Assembly: GCA_013396755.1 (NCBI GenBank)
Contig: VWZF01006750.1
Location: forward strand, 3,885,837-3,949,836
DNA from: Sclerurus mexicanus
Lineage: Eukaryota; Chordata; Aves; Passeriformes; Furnariidae
Direction of reading: 5' to 3'
DNA length: 64,000 nt
The notes under the pieces were generated by a model. It worked only from the letters and a program-made list of their open reading frames with translations, did no database searches and was not told the origin of the DNA. A program made the position numbers and the translations under genes. This document shows positions 38,421 to 49,480 of this stretch, one piece after another (position 1 is the stretch's first letter; each line of letters begins with the position of its first letter).

Positions 38421-40840
38421 TTAGTTCTAGTATGCATCCTGGCCCTAAGAGGAAATGACCAGGACCACCTGACACAGAGCTGAGCTGCTGTTGCTAGGAT
38501 GAGTGCTGCGTGTTTGACCTCTAAATATTGGGGCAGGTTATTGCTCTAGTAGTATTAATTAATGAGTTCCAGTTGTACCAGGCATAATGAATGCTGGATC
38601 CTGTCACAGCTCTCAGGATAGCTTCTTTGTAGTAGTGTCCCCCAATGGTATGAGACTGCAGCTGAATTAGTGAAAGCATGGGAGAAAATTCTTTAGACTA
38701 AGTAGAAAAGCCAGACCATAAGCTTTAACTTGTTAAGCTACTGTAAACTTTCTGGTGAAAACTAAGTTTCTCCAAAGGAGACCTTTTAGAAACTTATTTT
38801 TATTTTGGGGAGAGTCTCTTTCTTTTGTAAGTTTTTTGTGGACAGCTCAAGCAGATGACATTAACATGTATACTTTAACAAGTATGTCATTCTGATGAAG
38901 TAGTTTGCGATAATACAGTTTGGTAGTTAGATTTTTCATCCTATTGGTAAATAAGATTATATCATCTGTTTCAGATACCAAAAGTACTTGAAAATCTTTA
39001 CTATTTAGTACTCACATTAATAGCAACTATTGATGACCATTATGGAAGTCCTTCTTTAACAATTCTCACTGCACTCCTGTATCTGAACCTGGGCTAACTA
39101 GAGTTAACACTCCTTCTGAACAGTAAGAAATTACAATAATTGATCTGTGCACCTATTCAAGCTTGTCTGAACACAGTAAAGATGAATGCATTTGTAGCAG
39201 GTGTTGAGCAGTTCACACATAGCTTTTGTGTTCAGAAAAAGGGAACCTGTTTTGTGAGTTGTGTGCATTTGGAACACTTAAATATCAACAAGGAAATGCT
39301 TCTAATAATAAAAATCTATGGTCTTGGGTATACCTGCTAGGTCCTGGAGGTGGTGGGGTGTGTGTGCAGCTTCATTCTTTTCCTTGTCCTACCTACCTTT
39401 TTAAGATTTTTTGAAGTGTTTTAATGAATTATGGTCTGAAAAGTTTCTGGGGTATTTGTGTGGCCCTCAGCAGAGCTGTGGGAAACAGCTATTTCTGGCA
39501 AGCAAGTAAATGTACCAAAGCTATGAACATCCACAGTAAATGTTTTGCAAACCTTACAAACAAGTATTAAGCACAGCTGACAATAGTCGTCTTCTTTGTG
39601 TTTGGATTCCTATCAGGAAATGTCTTTTTTGTGGGCAAGACTAGGAGGAACAAAAATCAGCATACCTCAAAAATCTTATGTGTATGATGAAAGAATAGGT
39701 GAGTGCCAGCAGAGCACCATTTCCATTTCCCTCTTACTTCTTTCAGACAGTACATGCAGTCTTGTGGCCCACTGAAAGTCACAAACAGCAATGTCAAAGA
39801 TGCACATGGTATAAACAAAATCTTTCTAAAGAAGCAGTAGGCTGAGGGATATCAGGTTTAGGATCTCACCAGTCTTTCACCACGGACCTCAGGTATTTCA
39901 GGACTAGGTTGCAAAGGCCTACTGAGAGAAACATTCATTATTTATGTCCTTGGATAAGGATAAATGTAAACAAAACACTGACAAACAAACAAAAAGCTGA
40001 ACAGAAATTATACCATGTGGTTTTATTATATTAGAAGTTTTGATTAATAAAGTGGGGGGGGAGGTTTAGCAACAGTGTATCAATTTAAAATAATAAAACC
40101 TAATGAAAAATTAACAATAACATGAAATGTTTCAGTGATGTTCTCTGTAATGGCTGTTGACATGGGAAATAAATCATCAAAAGAATTTTTGAAGAACAAA
40201 TTTAGCAAAGAAATATGTAATAAGAGTGGCTTAGATAGCCATACTCAGTACATAGATTTAAAATGTAATTCTACATTCTTACACATTAAATATTTAAATT
40301 CTCATAAGGAACAAAGAGTATGGGACTATCTCTCTCTTCAGGCATATTACATTTCAAAGCCAGGATGTCCTTAGTATCCAGCTAAAGACTGGAACTACAA
40401 TTGTGTTCTATTGTTTGGCCTCAAACTAATTGTAGCAGAATATTAATTATGTCCAACATTTCAAATTTAAGTTTTTTAAAAGCAGCTTGATCCTGAAGGG
40501 CAGGAGTTGCTCAGCATGTTACATATTGAAACACTAAGTGGCCTGATTTTTTGGAACTGCTTGACTTGTCTAACCCATTAGTTTTCGATAGAACCAGATG
40601 GTGTTTAGGACTCAGTATTTCAAGGCACCTTGACACAGATCCTTAAATGCATTTTGGATAGTTCAAACTGATCTTTAATATCTTTGAGGGTCTTTCCCCT
40701 GTGTACATGATGGTTCTATTTGGAAACTGCAGTCTAACCATTAAGCCTGTGTGCATGACCTGTGCACAATTTGAGGATTAGAGAACAAGGTAAAAAGTAA
40801 TTTTTTTATCAACCTAAAAGGGAGAGAGATTGCACAAAGG

Positions 40841-40878
40841 TCCTCCCTTCCTCCCTTTCTCCCTTCCTCCCTTCCTTA
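40841..40878 (+). repeat. (CCCTTCCT)n-like pyrimidine tract
   Basis: An uninterrupted C/T tract of about 38 bases is built from CCCTTCCTCC and CCTTTCTCC units. A long purine/pyrimidine asymmetric tract of this kind can form triplex DNA. It probably arose by tandem slippage. Confidence 0.8.
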
Positions 40879-43567
40879 CTGACACCAAGGTTAAAAATCT
40901 ACTCAGTTGCTCTAGCTGAAGGTTTCCAATTTGTTTTTTTTATTTTTCAGGGATATCAGGCTGTGTATCACAAAACACTTTTCTAACAAATAACAGGAAT
41001 GGTGAAGGAAAAACAAAAGAGAGAAATCCCATGCATATAAACAGATTATGGTTTTTATTACTCATACTACACAAAAGCCTGAATTTTAATTATTAAATGC
41101 AAACCAGCTTGAAATTAGGACTTGTTGGCTAGCCATAATACAGTGAAAGTCTTCTGGAAGATTTTGCTTCCAGAAAGTGGGCAAATGTTGTGTGGGAAAG
41201 TCACAGTTCTCTCACAAAGGCTCATCACTGCAAGGTAGTTATGTTGAGTATTCTCTAAAAGGACTGACTTCAAATAGCAATGTCCTGACCTTGTCTTGTA
41301 TTGAAACTTTGAAATTTTCTGAGTTTATCACAAGCTTAAATGTTACTTATACCTTGTGGAGACTTTTAGTGTTTTATGAAGATATTTATAAACTCTGAAA
41401 TTAAAAAATGTCAGCAACTGCACCTACTCTGTAATTGAACCCCACCATGTTGTATGTAACCATTCAACTCAAATATCATTTCCTAAACCTCTTTCATTTA
41501 ATATTTGTTTATAACTTGATATGCTGTTGTTTGAATTTAACTAAAGCTGTCAGTGAAGTAACACTGTTAACAATGTTACCAGAGAAATCTATGACATCCA
41601 CCCCCTACCACAAACACCCTATTCATCTTCATTTTCTTTTGTGTGATATACTAGTCCAAACATCGTCAACATAATGACTCCCACTCCTTCACCCTGCTGT
41701 GAAATGAGCTGTATGACCTTTACAAACCTACTAGACATAGCATGTAAAAGGGAGGGGGAAAGGTAAATAGAGTCCTACTGGATTTTAATCCTTGTATTGG
41801 TTTTTTAAATATTCCATTTTCAAAAATGAGGCATAACTCGGTGTCAAGGATAGTTGTTTCCCGAGCTAGCTGTATTATTCACAGCATTTCAGATTGTGTG
41901 ACTCCTTTGCTTTTGTTCAAGCAGCTCGAAACAGATATCACTGCTTTATTTTGTGTTTTGGTTGTTGACATTAAAAAGCAAGCAGGAAACAGGAGGCTGC
42001 AGCAGCACTGAGATGAAGCAGCAATGTGTGCAGAATAGTATGCTGAACTATAATCAGTCAAACTTTCAGTGCAACATCCGAGGCAAGACTTGGCTTGCAA
42101 TAAATGTCAGTAAGATCCTGTAGTGGCCTTGAGTGGCCAGAGCAAGGAGAGCTCACTGCCCTGCTGGCTGCCCTGCTGAATCAAATCCAAGTACAGAAAG
42201 GCTGCCTGAGTCTCTCAAACCATCTCAAGCTGATTTGAAGACTGGCAGACTGACACTATTCAAACATTTCCCCCCCTTTAGTCTTGCTGGATCATTTTGG
42301 CTCTCTAAGTATCTAATTTTCCCCAACAACTCTGCAAGAATAATTTTATTTAACCTCATGTTTAACTCTCAGACTAGTCAGAAAATACCTTACACTTAAA
42401 AAAGCTCTCATCTTCGACTTGTTATTTACTCAGTATCCTAGAAGGAGAAAATCAATGGCTTTATTTTGTTTTCATGAAGCTGATTTCTTTAACCATCTAT
42501 GTATTCATGTGGGGTCATCTCCTATCAGATCTGACTTTTTATTGAAGATATAGGCAATGCAAAAGCATTTTATAATGTTTATCTATTTAAACTTACTGTC
42601 AAAGCATCACAGACATAAATAGCATTTTCTTCTGAAACATAAAGATTAATGTTTATACAGAATGACCTGCAGAGCATGGAGGTTTTAAACTAAACCCACT
42701 TTGTTTTGAAGGAAAATTATGGAAACACTTGGAGTATAACTGCAGAGGAAATGAAGTAGTTGACCTTTTATTATGCTTTTCAGTGTGATCTTTACTGTGA
42801 AATAATAATGATAATGATGGCAAGAATGACAACGCTTGCTGATTTGAGCTACTCAGAATAATGAAGAAAAAGACATCCTTAAACCTGATTTATAAGCCAA
42901 AAAATGAGCTGTTAATCCTCAGAGGATACCTCTAGTATACAAACAATATAATTGCAACTGATTTGTTTCCTTTAAATCCATATTCCTCAGAAAAAGCAAC
43001 AGACAAGGATACAACAGAAGAGCTAATCACACTATGAAGTATCTGCCTACTGATGCTGCATTCAAACCAACTTTTGGAATTAATAAATACAACAGCATTA
43101 TTGAGTTAAATACAATTTGATATTATTTAAAAGTGTGATGCATTTGAATAGGTCTGACTCTCCTCACGTGAAGACTGATAAAAATAATTGAAAAAGGGGG
43201 GTTAATTGCTAAACTAGAGATAGGTCAGAATCAGGCCCTCATCATTATGCTCCGCGATCATGCAACTGATTGCTTGCAATAGACTCTGCAATATTTTTAA
43301 ATTGAACTTGGTGAGACACTGGAACTTGGCCTTTTCCCACTGCTAAAAATGCACACTGGAAGGAGGAGCATTGAATGTGCAGAGACATGAACAACATGAG
43401 CTGACAGGTCTTTTCAGCTTTTACCTTGTTATCTTATGGGTTTATCAATAGGGGATGGAGAGAAATCCAATTACTTTCCCAGCCTGAGGATGCTGGATAT
43501 CAGACTCCCCCAAAAAATCACCAGTATATAAGGGGTGACAAGATAGGATTTCACTGTTGCAATTCTT

Positions 43568-43620
43568 TAAGCTAATTATTCAATTAGCTTAAATTATTCA
43601 ATTAGCTTCAATTAGTTTTC
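43568..43620. repeat. Tandem TATTCAATTAGCTT repeat with inverted AGCTAAT arms
   Basis: The unit ATTATTCAATTAGCTT occurs at about 43575-43590 and again at 43593-43608, followed by a partial CAATTAG. The first unit also forms an inverted repeat, AGCTAAT (43570-43576) against ATTAGCT (43583-43589). The result is a cluster of TAAT/ATTA cores, the basic homeodomain recognition motif. Binding is not shown by sequence alone. Confidence 0.7.
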
Positions 43621-44352
43621 AATTCTAGATTTGTTATTTTCTGACTAAAGTACCTCCTTCTTCTTTTCTTCGGGGAAGAAATGGTGTGGGGGAAATTCCT
43701 GCTTGCTGAAGTCCAGTGTGAAATTAGACTTCCCCTCAACAGAATCATGAGTTCACAGCAATGATGACAGAAGGCTTAATCTTCTGTTGCTTTTCAAAAA
43801 TCTTAAGCGTTTTGGGTCTTTTTTTTTGTACTGCATGGTTTTATGGGTGAAGTATATGGCTTCAATACAGCTTTAGCTATGGTACTGAACAGCCTTGTAG
43901 AGAGTAACATCAATTAGATTACATCAAGGCTGTAAAGATGTTTTTCATCTTTTCAAAAGAAAAGCAGTGATTATTTATATCCATTGGAGGTTTCCTTGAC
44001 ATGCTGCTTAATACTGGTTGTATTGAGAGGTGAAACAAGCTGGATTTTAAGGGAAGAGTAGGCATCTTTTCAGTTTAAGTTTCTAGTGGCAGTACATGCT
44101 TTTCTTCCAAGGACTGTCCACAGGTATTTTGATATTGACTATAACCTAGCCCATTCAAAAACTTGATAAATGAATCAAGTTAAACTACTTAATAACAGCA
44201 AAGGTAAATATGATTAAAACAGTCAAGCTTAGGAGTGACCATTCTGTATCTCCTGTATTCGCAGCAAAAGGCTGATTTAAAGGGTACCTAACAGTCAAAG
44301 TTTGAAGTTGGAAGACTTCTATTGCCTCTACTGATATATAAATGCATAATGT

Positions 44353-44702
44353 ATGCAAATAGGCAACAGACAGGTGGAGCTGGAAGCTATTGCACAGCAG
44401 GAAGATTATTACATAATTGCCATCATGGAGACATGGTGGGATGACTTGCACAACTGGAGGGCTGCAACAGATGGGTATAAACTCTTCAGAAGGGATAGGC
44501 AGGGAAGGAGGTGGTGGCATATGACATACTTCCTCTATGACCGGGACTGTTTTGTTTGTCTGCAGCTTAGTGGCAGTGACAATAGGGTTGTGTAAGGTAG
44601 GGATCGGGGGAAGGCTGACAAGGCACATATCATGTGCCTTCAACTTACCAGACATCTGCTGAAAACACAACACAGCAGAGAGGAAATTCTCTATGAGATT
44701 CC
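44353..44702 (+). pseudogene. CR1 ORF2 remnant, N-terminal part of AP-type endonuclease
   Basis: The frame 44353-44595 encodes the early part of the apurinic/apyrimidinic-type endonuclease that CR1 uses to nick target DNA. It includes LEAIAQQEDYYIIAIMETWW, in which the metal-binding glutamate is retained (METW), then DDLHNW and a GYKLFRRDRQGRR segment. A stop after about 80 codons and a frame change break it. The next recognisable host segment, LPDICWKHNTAERK-like, is in another frame just before the nested insertion. No functional protein is possible. Confidence 0.88.
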
Positions 44703-44841
44703 ATTCCCAGAAATGCTCAAGGCCAGATTGGATGGGGCTCGGAGCAACCTGGTCTAGTGAAAGGTGTCTCTACTGACAGCAGGCTGATTGGAACTATATG
44801 ACCTTTAAGGTCCCTTCCAACCCAAGCCATTCTATGATACA
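44703..44841 (+). mobile_element. CR1 3'-end fragment nested inside the larger CR1
   Basis: This 139-bp segment carries CR1 3' UTR sequence (CTCAAGGCCAGATTGGATGG, GAGCAACCTGGTCTAGTG, AAGGTCCCTTCCAACCCAAG) and ends CATTCTATGATAC. It interrupts the endonuclease region of the host CR1. The 5-bp sequence ATTCC occurs immediately before it (44698-44702) and again just after it (44842-44846), and host sequence then continues in register. This fits a target-site duplication from a truncated CR1 insertion, so the nested copy is younger than its host. Confidence 0.9.
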
Positions 44842-44844
44842 ATT

Positions 44845-45160
44845 CCTGGATTGAGTAGCAGTTGATTTGCCAACAGAGATGGTGAGGGAGCCAATTATGG
44901 AAGGTGCCCCAAGAGACCTGCTGTTTGTGACCAGAGAAGGACTGGTGGGCAATGTGATGGTTGGAGGCTATCTTGGGCACAGGGATCAGAAAATGATTGA
45001 GTTTTCAGCTCTCAGAGAGGTTAAGGAATGGGGTCAGCAGAACTGTTTTGTTGGACTTTTGAATGGCAGACTCAGCCTGTTTAGGAGACTTTTTGAAAGA
45101 GTCTGTTGGGAGGCAATCCTGAAGTGCAAAAGAGTCCTGGACTTGCTTTAAGAAGGAAAT
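44845..45160 (+). pseudogene. CR1 ORF2 remnant, C-terminal part of endonuclease
   Basis: The frame 44867-45151 includes REPIMEGAPRDLLFVTREGL, VGNVMVGGYLGH and MIEFS, then FRRLFERVCWEAILK. These correspond to the last third of the CR1 endonuclease. The family's catalytic Ser-Asp-His motif is replaced by Arg-Asp-Gln at 44981-44989, which removes the catalytic histidine. The frame ends in a stop at 45149-45151 and is shifted relative to the following region. Confidence 0.88.
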
Positions 45161-45640
45161 CTTGAAGGTACAAGACCAGGCCATCTCCATGTGCGAAAAG
45201 ATGAGCTTATGGAGAAGAGGACCAGCCTGAATGAACAGAAAGCTTTGGCTGGAACTCAGGATTAAAAAGTAGTGGACCTTTGAAATTAGGGACAGACAAC
45301 TCAGAAGGACTACAAGAATGGCATGAGGTTATTCAAGGAGAAAATTAAAAGGGCCAAAGCCTAACTAAAACTTAATCTGGCTACTGGTGTAAAAGACAAC
45401 AAAAAATGTCTCTATAAATACCTTAACAACAAAAAGAGGGTTAAGGGGAATCTCCATACTTTACTGAATGTGGGGGAAAGATAGTGACAAAAGATGAGGA
45501 AAAGGCTGAGGTACTTAATACCTTCTTTGTCTCAGTCTTTAATAGTAAGACCAGTTGTCCTCAGAGACTACTGCTGAAGCTAGAAGACAGAGCAATCTTC
45601 TGCACTGCTTAGACATTCACAAGACTGTGAAGCCAGATAG
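45161..45640 (+). pseudogene. CR1 ORF2 remnant, linker between endonuclease and reverse transcriptase
   Basis: The stretch keeps the order of the CR1 ORF2 linker: a lysine/glutamate-rich region, TGGCTACTGG and AAAGACAACAAAAAATG (Thr-Gly-x-Lys-Asp-Asn-Lys-Lys-like), then GATGAGGAAAAGGCTGAGGTACTTAATACCTTCTTTG. It is broken by frameshifts and stops, and no frame stays open for long. It is included because it links the two recognisable domains in the same element. Confidence 0.7.
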
Positions 45641-46490
45641 GATCCATCCAAAGGTATTGAGGGAGCTGGTAGATCTCCCTGAGCCACTTTAAATCATCTA
45701 TGAGCCTTCCTGGCTAACCAGGGTGGTCCCAGTTGACTGGAGATCAGCAAACATGCCCCCATCTACAAGAAGGATGGTTTAGGAAACTACAGGCCCATCA
45801 GCCTGACTTTGGTGCTGGCAAAGGTCATGGAGCAGATCATGTTGAGTTGCATCACATGGCACATACAGGACAACCAGTGGATCAACACCAGCCAGCTTGG
45901 GTTTAGGAAAAGCAGGTCCTGCTTGACTAACCTGATCACCTTCCATGACAGGGTGACCTGCTTAGTGCACAAGGGAAAGGCTGTGGATGTTGTCTAGCTG
46001 GACTTTAGTAAGGCTTTTGACACCATTTCCCACAGTATTCTCATGGACAAATTGTCCGCTTGTGGTTTGGATTGTTCACTGGGTTGGAAACTGGCTGGAA
46101 GTCCAGAGTGGTGATGAATGGAGTTAAAATCAAGTTGGCAGCTGGTCACTGGTGGTATTCCTCAAGGCTCAGTGTTAGGACCAGTCCTGTTCAATATCTT
46201 TATCAATGATTTGGACAAGGATGGAGTGCATCTGCAGTAAGTTCACAGACAACATCAATTTTTGGGGAGGGATGTTGATCTGTTGGAGGGCAGGCAGCCT
46301 CTCCAGAGGAATCTGGTCAGGCTGGATGCTGTTTTGCAAGGCTAGTGCTATGAGGTTCAAGAAGGCCAAGTTCTGGGTCTTGCCCTTGAGTCACAACAAC
46401 TTCATGCAGCACTACAGGCTTGGGGGCAGAGTGACTAGAAAGCAGACTGTCAGAAAAGACTGGAGGGACTGCTGGTTGACAGCCAGCTAA
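45640..46490 (+). pseudogene. CR1 ORF2 remnant, reverse transcriptase domain
   Basis: Recognisable blocks in order are GNYRPISLT-like (about 45783, frame disturbed), VLAKVMEQIMLSCITWHIQD, QLGFRKSRSCLTNLITFHD, LDFSKAFDTISHSIL (45998-46042), QGSVLGPVLFNIFINDLD (46163-46216), the catalytic box and AMRFKKAKFWVLPLSHNN. A TAG at 45995-45997 interrupts the frame directly before LDFSKAFDT. A frameshift falls between 46218 and 46242. The FADD catalytic box reads Phe-Thr-Asp-Asn (46242-46253), losing the second aspartate. The enzyme cannot be functional. Confidence 0.92.
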
Positions 46491-46492
46491 AC

Positions 46493-46830
46493 ATGAGCCA
46501 GCAGTGTGCCCAGGTGGCCAAGAAGGCCAATGGCATCCTGGCTTTTATTGGAAATAATGTGGCCAGCAGCAGGACCAGGACAGTGATCATCCCCCTGTAC
46601 TTGGCACTAGTGAGACTGCCCCTTGAATCCTGTGTCCAGTTCTGGGCCCCTCATTACAGAAAAGACATTGACGTGCTGGAACATGTCCAGAGAAGGGCAG
46701 CTGGTGAAGGGTCTGGATCACAAATCCCATAAGGAGCATCTGAGGGAACTGGGGTTGTTTAGCCTCTGGAGAAAAGGAGGCTCCGGGGGGGGCTCATCAC
46801 TCTCTACAGCTACAAGGAGGTCGTAGTGAG
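46493..46830 (+). pseudogene. CR1 ORF2 remnant, C-terminal region
   Basis: The frame 46493-46732 starts MSQQCAQVAKKANGILAFI and continues through LYLALVRLPLESCVQFWAP, HYRKDIDVLEHVQRRA. After a frameshift near 46685 the sequence continues in the overlapping frame as LVKGLDHKSHKEHLRELGLF. It is parallel to the copy at 60012-60224. It corresponds to the segment downstream of the reverse transcriptase in avian CR1 elements. Confidence 0.92.
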
Positions 46831-47127
46831 GTGGGGCTTGGGCTCTTCTCCCAAGTAACATTGATAGGATGAGAGGGGAAGGCCTCAATTTGCTCCACAG
46901 GAGGTTTAGATAGTATATTAGGAAAAGTTTCTTTACTTAAAGTATTGCCAAATGTGGGAACAGGGTGTCCAAGAAAGTGGTTGAGTCATCATCCCTGGAG
47001 GTATTTAAAAGATGTGGATGCGGCATTCTGGGACACGGTTTAGTGATGGATATGGCAGTACTGGGTTAATAGTTGGACTTGATGATGCCAAGCCTTTTCC
47101 AACCTAAGTGATTCAGTTGTTCTATAT

Positions 47128-49340
47128 TCATATAATTTATAACCAGGTAGGGAAATGAATGTCATTTATATATCATTAAAATGCCACATAACAAATATTT
47201 GGCATAACTCAGACATGGAAGGTTATGTGACACGGGGCCAAGCTTACCTTACTGCTTGTATATTCTTACTCTTTTGTTTGTTCAGCCTTTCAAAGGCCGA
47301 ATATCATATTGCTTAATCACAATACTCATTAACTATCTATTTCCTTGATACTCATTAGCATTTTGTTTTTCTTCGGTAATGGATTCATATGCAGACGTAT
47401 TAATTTTTTTGCTTTAGTATGGAAGACTAACAGAATTACTTACAGAAATAATACTATGATTTAATGTATGAAAGCAGATGGTTATTTAAAATTACTTAGT
47501 TCTAATGTTTAATATTAAGTAACATGCTTCATAAACATAAATTTGGTGCTAATTAGACATAATTTATTCATGCAACCCTCTGAAACATTGGTGACAATTT
47601 ATTTGAGAAAACTGGGCTTATCTGCATGTTAGTATATTTGCATATTATAAAACAAAAAAGATTTCTAAACTGTACCTATTACTACAGATCTTCTTTTATT
47701 CAGAAGAAAAGAATGATAATTCTGTCTTACTTTGAAATTTTTTCTGCTGGCAAATGAATTTGGTAAACTGGAAAAAAGAATTGCCAACTTCAAACAAAAC
47801 CTAAGAGAACTCAATGTACACCTTCATGTCCATAGGAATGTACACCTTCTCTGAGAACTCCTTCAAATAAATAAAGTTGCATTCATGTGATCTTAAAATA
47901 AAAGATAACCAGGCTAAAAGTGTATTAGCAATTTAATTAGACATGTAAGTGGTATGTACAGTATCTATTTTCTAGAAACACCTGTACATAGCAGTAGTTT
48001 CAATTACATTCCTTGAAATACATTTCTGTAAAATTGTTTCCACAATTAGCTACCCCATGTATGAGAAATGAAATGACTATTAGATGTGTTATCCAAACTT
48101 TGTTTTTGACAGATACAATAAATCAAAACTAAACTTCATTTTCCCTCAGGTGTCTGGATGGACTAGTATCTGCAAATTTATATATACAAAACTAGAGAAA
48201 ACTGAGTGGGAAATAAACATCTAGAACATTTGATCTTCTCAGGTTCTGTTTTCAGATGCCAACAAAAGGTTCTGAAATGTATTTGAAACAAATTTTTTCA
48301 TAATCTTGTATTGGTTGCACTGTATGCCATATCTAATAGCCTTAAAGATCTTTGTTGGCACTACAGTATAAAGCAGGCATTTTTATCAAGACAAATATTC
48401 TGTATTATTTCTGTACTTATTTCATACCTCCAAAGAGATTTGTGACTGATAAAAAAAAGAGAATGGAAATTGTTTCTTCTGCCAAACCAAATAGTTTTAT
48501 ACCAACTTTGCTTTTACTATGAGGTAACCAAGGGCAAAAACAATTCCTTTGAGGAGAGAAAAGACTTCTGCCTTTTCCAGTCCAGCAATGAATGCTCTGT
48601 ATTGCTAGAGCTGTGTTACTAGCGGAACAGTCTTTGCTGTATGACTCAAACAGGGCTCCAGAGAACACACAGAAGTCAGGGATTCCAGCTATGACTCAGG
48701 CTTGAAGTGTCAGTGGAGCCTCACAGAGATATAAACTGACAACATTTATGAAGTATAAAAACAAAGGAATAAAAAGGACATATAAGGCAAAGAGCATTAG
48801 GATTCTGACCATTTCCCAAAATGTTTCCAAGGTGGCATCTCTCGCTTTTGAGGGATGAAAAAAACAAAACACACAAAACCCCACCCCCAACCACCCCAAC
48901 AAAATGAAAACCAAAAACAACAAAAAAAACCACCCCACAATCTAGATTTCCTGTTCTTATCATTTGCACCTGGTAAAAAAAAAATCTGAAGTATAAGGAA
49001 AATAGTTTAAGAAAGATGCTCAAAACAACTTTCTGAAAATCTACAATTGAGAAAGTCTAGGAATATATAAAAGGGAAGAGACTTTTTGTCATTGTTTATC
49101 ATTAGAAAACAGCCATAGTGTGAGAATATCTGCTTCAGATAAAGCATTGACAAGCTATCAACATCTGAAAAGAGAAGTCATTATAAGAATTACTATAATA
49201 ACATTTGGCTACAAACATTACATGATAAAATATATAAATGGAAAGAAAGGGGATAACAGGACCCTCCAAAATCCACAGTTTTCACACCCCACTCTAACAG
49301 ATCAAACTATAAAAGAATTTCTTCCAAGGGCAACCATCTC
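47128..49340. other. AT-rich non-coding stretch
   Basis: No gene is visible. A 13-base direct repeat AATGTACACCTTC occurs at 47813-47825 and 47837-47849. An A/C-rich tract is at 48858-48939. The two overlapping antisense frames of 80 and 100 codons at 48696-49023 are translations of that low-complexity tract and its flanks. Confidence 0.55.
48858..48939 (+). repeat. A/C-rich low-complexity tract
   Basis: AAAACAAAACACACAAAACCCC and AACCACCCCAACAAAATG-type steps, continuing to CAAAAAAAACCACCCCAC. It is strongly strand-asymmetric, with G almost absent from the + strand. Confidence 0.85.
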
Positions 49341-49480
49341 AGAATCACAGAATATTCTGAGTTGGAACGGATCACTGAGTCCAACTCTTAAGTGAATGGT
49401 TCATGTGAAGGATCAGACCCGTGAACCTGGTGTTATTAGCACCAGGTTTCAACCAACTATCTAATCATGCTAAGGTAGAA
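49341..49480 (-). mobile_element. CR1 LINE 3'-end fragment, antisense
   Basis: The + strand reads AGAATCACAGAATATTCTGAG then TTGGAACGGATCACTGAGTCC, the reverse complement of a CR1 3' terminus. It is followed by GTGAACCTGGTGTTATTAGCACC and CAACCAACT. I recall that last signature from a different CR1 subfamily than the CCTTCCAACC type. The subfamily call is from memory of the family and is not tested. Confidence 0.8.

Larger units (their letters stand above)
29897..44344. other. AT-rich non-coding stretch
   Basis: This 14.4-kb interval contains no gene that I can support. Small items noted separately are an unassigned open frame at 30838-31074, homopolymer A runs at 31590-31606, 33240-33254 and 33328-33340, a locally GC-richer patch at about 32820-33230, an A-rich tract at 37362-37400, a G/T tract at 38368-38420, a pyrimidine tract at 40841-40878 and an ATTAGCT repeat at 43568-43620. 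Confidence 0.5.
44345..47127 (+). mobile_element. Decayed CR1 LINE, about 2.6 kb plus a nested insertion
   Basis: This is the longest mobile element in the window. In order it contains the start of the ORF2 endonuclease (from about 44353), a nested CR1 tail (44703-44841), the rest of the endonuclease (44845-45160), a linker, the reverse transcriptase (about 45640-46450), the ORF2 C-terminal region (46493-46830), and a 3' UTR ending in a worn AACCTAAGTGATTCAGTTGTTCTAT near 47127. ORF1 and the 5' UTR are missing, so the copy is 5' truncated. Several stops and frameshifts interrupt ORF2. The copy is a dead fossil rather than an active element. Confidence 0.95.

Noticed and set aside
44185..44673. 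162-codon minus-strand open frame, the longest in the window
   Set aside because: It lies antisense to the endonuclease part of the large CR1, and its sequence is the complement of CR1 coding DNA plus flank. It shows no motif of its own.
48696..49023. Overlapping 80- and 100-codon minus-strand frames resembling a membrane protein
   Set aside because: Most of the codons come from the A/C-rich tract 48858-48939. The hydrophobicity is compositional.
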